Source: Flavobacterium hibernum (GTDB taxonomy: Bacteria > Bacteroidota > Bacteroidia > Flavobacteriales > Flavobacteriaceae). Taken from it: a DNA stretch of 64,000 bases. The DNA lies in the NCBI RefSeq assembly GCF_000832125.1, contig NZ_JPRK01000010.1, forward strand, positions 1 to 64,000, read 5' to 3'. Positions 61,450 to 64,000 of the stretch are shown in pieces (the stretch's first letter is position 1; each line of letters opens with the position of its first letter). Both the position numbers and the translations under genes were made by a program. Below the pieces are notes generated by a model. That model was given only the letters and a program-made list of their open reading frames with translations. It was not told the origin of the DNA and searched no databases.

Positions 61450-61979
61450 TATATTTTTAGATAATTTCTTAAGTCATTAATACAGTTTCTGTTATGTGTT
61501 TTGATAGTTCCCAGTGGCATTGCCAATTCTTCTGAAGCTTCTTGTTGGGTATATCCTTTGAAAAATAATAAATCAATAATCTCAATACATTTTGGTTTTA
61601 ACTTCTTTACAAATTCTTGAATTCCAATAGTATCAATTCTATTAACGAGTTTATTACTGTCTTCTAACAGATTTACGAAATTATCCGATGAAAGGTTTTT
61701 TTGAGTGTTACTAAAATTTTTAGATCTCAATTTATCGATAGAGGTATTTCTAGCAATATTAAGGATCCAGGTATAAAAACGTCCTTTACTTTCGTTATAC
61801 GAATCAATGTTTTTCCAGATTTTTACAAAAACTTCCTGCAAAACATCTTCAGCTTCTTCACGATTTTTTACTAAAACATTAATGACCGAAAATAAACTTT
61901 TTGCATACATATCATACAAATGGGTAAAAGCTCTTTCGTCTTTCTTGTAAATTAAAACTAATAATTCTTCTTGACTCAT
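61449..61979 (-). CDS. ECF-type RNA polymerase sigma factor (SigK-like)
   Basis: A 176-aa sigma-70 family protein. Region 2: FTHLYDMYAKSLFSVINVLVKNREEAEDVLQEVFVKIWKNI; region 4: LFFKGYTQQEASEELAMPLGTIKTHNRNCINDLRNYL. Paired with an RskA-like anti-sigma gene, it probably responds to a redox or envelope signal through regulated proteolysis of the partner. Independent of the ECF operon at 12.7-18.7 kb. Confidence 0.92.
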   Translation of the reverse strand: MSQEELLVLIYKKDERAFTHLYDMYAKSLFSVINVLVKNREEAEDVLQEVFVKIWKNIDSYNESKGRFYTWILNIARNTSIDKLRSKNFSNTQKNLSSDNFVNLLEDSNKLVNRIDTIGIQEFVKKLKPKCIEIIDLLFFKGYTQQEASEELAMPLGTIKTHNRNCINDLRNYLKI

Positions 61980-62331
61980 AGATTTGGGTTTTAAGTTAAA
62001 ACAAAAAAAATAGAAACATTTTTATTGGCTCGAGATAAAGATAATTTATTTTTTTGTGAAAATTAAAAATTTTTTAACAGTCTTAAACCTAGAAAAATAA
62101 GGAGTTTAAAAAAAACATCACTTTTTTTTTACTTTTTTAAAACCAAAAGCAATCCAATTACGTAAATGCTATTATAACATCAAAATAATATTTAGCAAAA
62201 TAGCAAAAGGATAAAAAACGAATCAGAATTAAAATATTCGTTCTGAAGATGTTTATAAAGACGTTGATGAAATTTAACATTTATTCAAAATAAATTGTAG
62301 AATAAATCTCAATAATTAAAACCAAAATGTC

Positions 62332-62475
62332 ATGAGTTACGTAAATGAAATTAAGATACTAATTATGGCTTTGACATCTGTATTAGCCGTAACAAATTTC
62401 AATAGTAAAATGATTTGTTCAAGTATTGTTCTAAATCAGAATGAAGATTTTGTTTGTAAAATTATAAATAGTTGA
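62332..62475 (+). CDS. Possible 47-aa small protein
   Basis: An ATG-to-TGA frame of 47 codons beginning MSYVNEIKILIMALTSVLAV, with two cysteines in the second half. It has a hydrophobic N-terminal stretch that could be a signal or anchor helix. It is the only frame of this size between the sigma gene and the orphan terminator. Coding potential is unproven; it may be chance. Confidence 0.25.
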   Translation: MSYVNEIKILIMALTSVLAVTNFNSKMICSSIVLNQNEDFVCKIINS

Positions 62476-62694
62476 TGTCTTCGGACTTCCAACCGAAAAT
62501 TTTAAAAAGAATTTTAACTATCAATTCATGCCCAAACTAAAGAGTTAAGAAATAAATGCCCGCAAAATATATATAAGAAGGTATAAAATTCTAAAAATAT
62601 AATTTTCACAATAACCGGGACATCAACTATAATTACAGTATATAAGCCAAAATGCACAATAATTATTTCATGGTTTGATTTGTTTGTATGGGGG

Positions 62695-62732
62695 AAGCCT
62701 AGCGTCTGATTAACGCTAGGCTTATTTTTTTA
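62695..62732 (+). terminator. Orphan intrinsic terminator
   Basis: An 11-bp perfect GC-rich stem (62695-62705 with 62713-62723), 7-base loop and T tract. It lies 83 bases before the peroxidase ATG, so it ends an upstream transcript, not the peroxidase gene. This implies a short transcript or small RNA in 62.0-62.7 kb. Confidence 0.85.
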
Positions 62733-62814
62733 TTTAACTTATGTTTAATAAAAATAAAGCCTTCAAAGCCATTCTGTAAAAGAGAATTTAACTAATTTTA
62801 TAAAAAAATACAAG

Positions 62815-63402
62815 ATGAAAAAAATAGCATTTATAGCCTGTTCCGTTGTCTTTTTGTTAAGCACACAAATTCAGGCTCAATCAAAAAAAAGTAAATTATC
62901 TAAAACAGATAAAGACATGACAAAAGAAACGATTTACCAATTTAAGGTTGATGATTTATCTGGAGACACTTTTGATTTTGCTTCTTTAAAAGGCAAAAAA
63001 GTGATGATTGTAAACACAGCATCAAAATGCGGATTAACCCCGCAATACAAAGATCTTGAAGCAATTTACAAAGAATACAAAGATAAAGGTTTTGTAATTG
63101 TAGGTTTTCCAGCCAATAATTTTGCTTCTCAAGAGCCAGGAACGAATAAAGAAATCGAAACATTTTGCCAACAAAATTACGGAGTAACTTTTCCAATGAT
63201 GGACAAGGTTTCTGTAAAAGGAGACGATATGTGCGAAGTGTATAAATTCTTGACTCAAAAATCTAAAAATGGCTTACAAGATTCAGAAGTTGAATGGAAT
63301 TTTCAAAAGTATCTGATCAATGAAAAAGGACAACTGGTAAAAGTCATTAAACCAAAAACGTTACCAACAGATCCTGAAGTTATCAATTGGATAAAAAGTT
63401 AA
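62815..63402 (+). CDS. Exported glutathione peroxidase-family protein
   Basis: A 195-aa thiol peroxidase with a signal peptide (MKKIAFIACSVVFLLSTQIQA|Q). The peroxidatic cysteine is C72 in NTASKCGLT (Sec in animal enzymes) and the tryptophan is in VEWNFQKYL. The usual FPCNQF reads FPANNF: the second-motif cysteine is Ala and the catalytic-tetrad Gln is N102. Bacterial members with this form exist and probably use thioredoxin-like reductants. It lies in the periplasm by its signal. Confidence 0.9.
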   Translation: MKKIAFIACSVVFLLSTQIQAQSKKSKLSKTDKDMTKETIYQFKVDDLSGDTFDFASLKGKKVMIVNTASKCGLTPQYKDLEAIYKEYKDKGFVIVGFPANNFASQEPGTNKEIETFCQQNYGVTFPMMDKVSVKGDDMCEVYKFLTQKSKNGLQDSEVEWNFQKYLINEKGQLVKVIKPKTLPTDPEVINWIKS

Positions 63403-63424
63403 TTAGAATAACTATCTAAACCAT

Positions 63425-63471
63425 AAATCCACAAATTTGAATGCAAATTTCAAGTTTGTGGATTTTTTTTT
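63425..63471 (+). terminator. Terminator between peroxidase and prolyl aminopeptidase genes
   Basis: A long stem (63425-63441 with 63449-63465, one T-G pair) and eight T. A-run on the left makes it usable from both sides. Confidence 0.85.
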
Positions 63472-63514
63472 ATGAAATAAATTCTAAGAAACAGAAGTTT
63501 GATTGATTTTCTTT

Positions 63515-64000
63515 TTAAAGATTTAAAACTTCCAAAATTCGTTTTTCAATTTCGGGTTCTGAATCAGAATGTCCTCCGTTTTGAATATATAGAGTAGATT
63601 TTTTTAATTTAGCATGTAATTCTTCGGCGTATATAATAGGACAAATCGCATCATCTCTACCGTGAATTATAGTGATTGAAATTTCATCTAAAACGCTGCT
63701 ATTTTCAAGTATATAATTCTCTTCAAGAAAACAATAATTACTTAAATAATGTGCTTCCATAATAGCCAAAGAACGATATGGAATTTGTTTTAAAATAGCA
63801 TCAATTTCAGAGTCAGTAATTCCTTTCTTGTAAATAGATAATTCATAAAACACCCATTCATAACAATAAAATTCTTTGTTTTCTGGAGTTCCGTACAACA
63901 TTTGGTTAAGATAGTATTCAGCAATACTTAAAGTTGTCGCAGGAGAAACCCTGTTTTTAAATCTATTCCATTCTTTAGGAAATTCAATTTCGACACCTCC
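63515..64000 (-). CDS. pip: Prolyl aminopeptidase, C-terminal part (cut by window end)
   Basis: The frame continues open from 63901 to the window edge (another 33 codons, GVEIEFPKEWNRFKNRVSP), so the start lies beyond 64000. What is visible is the cap and C-terminal part of the S33 proline iminopeptidase: SLAIMEAHYLSNYCFL, then ITIIHGRDDAICP (acid Asp) and NGGHSDSEPEI (catalytic His). The enzyme removes N-terminal proline from peptides. The nucleophile serine is outside the window. Confidence 0.83.
   Translation of the reverse strand, partial: GGVEIEFPKEWNRFKNRVSPATTLSIAEYYLNQMLYGTPENKEFYCYEWVFYELSIYKKGITDSEIDAILKQIPYRSLAIMEAHYLSNYCFLEENYILENSSVLDEISITIIHGRDDAICPIIYAEELHAKLKKSTLYIQNGGHSDSEPEIEKRILEVLNL

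Larger units (their letters stand above)
61980..62814. other. 835-bp region without an obvious large gene
   Basis: Very A+T-rich. Contents I can support: the promoter side of the sigma operon on the left; a 47-codon frame at 62332-62475; a strong rightward terminator at 62695-62732 with no annotated gene before it; and the 5' side of the peroxidase gene. The word TTACGTAAATG occurs twice (62159-62169, 62338-62348). Confidence 0.6.

Overview
The window looks like core chromosome of a low-GC flavobacterium (Bacteroidota, most likely Flavobacterium). The evidence is the type IX secretion protein PorQ, head-GIN (DUF2807) proteins, DUF1684/DUF2911/DUF1569 proteins, the fused ResB-CcsA cytochrome c synthase, promoters of the TTTG / TAnnTTTG type, few visible Shine-Dalgarno sites and A+T-rich codon use throughout. 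I see no prophage, insertion sequence, CRISPR array or tRNA. The only rRNA is the 5S gene that closes an rRNA operon at the left edge.

Layout. 0-3 kb: 5S rRNA, two small proteins, endonuclease III and an alpha/beta hydrolase. 3-10.3 kb: a glycogen block (glgA-glgC-glgB) followed by a GH31 alpha-glucosidase. 10.3-12.7 kb: M48 lipoprotein protease and an MFS permease. 12.7-18.7 kb: a minus-strand operon of ECF sigma factor, membrane protein (probable anti-sigma), two beta-helix adhesin-like proteins and two serine hydrolases. 19-29 kb: lon, porQ, two tandem L,D-transpeptidase-like genes, cmk, a nucleoside permease and rpsA with a structured leader. 29-31.7 kb: three tandem ExbD-like genes and a fasciclin protein. 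31.7-38.6 kb: RhtA-type exporter, two tandem BlaI/M56 sensor cassettes behind one promoter carrying phased dyads, and an MFS permease.

38.7-42.6 kb: DUF1684, TatD, TcdA, HAD phosphatase and DUF2911. 42.8-49.9 kb: small membrane and exported proteins, then a PIG-L deacetylase / 35-aa membrane peptide / sodium-solute symporter operon and a His-rich exported protein. 50-56.6 kb: a seven-gene minus-strand block (DUF2520, KdsC-like phosphatase, UbiA prenyltransferase, Maf, MscS-like channel, AI-2E permease, BamA/TamA-like barrel). 56.9-60.1 kb: the cytochrome c synthase. 60-62 kb: DoxX protein and a second ECF sigma/anti-sigma pair. 62-62.8 kb: an almost gene-free stretch ending in an orphan terminator. 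62.8-64 kb: glutathione peroxidase and a prolyl aminopeptidase cut by the window end.

Most of this is conserved housekeeping and envelope biology. The parts that repay a second look are regulatory or architectural: the three-dyad operator in front of the BlaI/M56 operon, the ExbD-like triplet lacking the motor aspartate, the rpsA leader hairpin, the overlooked 35-aa membrane peptide between two co-transcribed genes, the gene-free region with a strong terminator at 62.0-62.7 kb, and several palindromic intergenic repeats. I found no clear-cut novel defence or mobile system.
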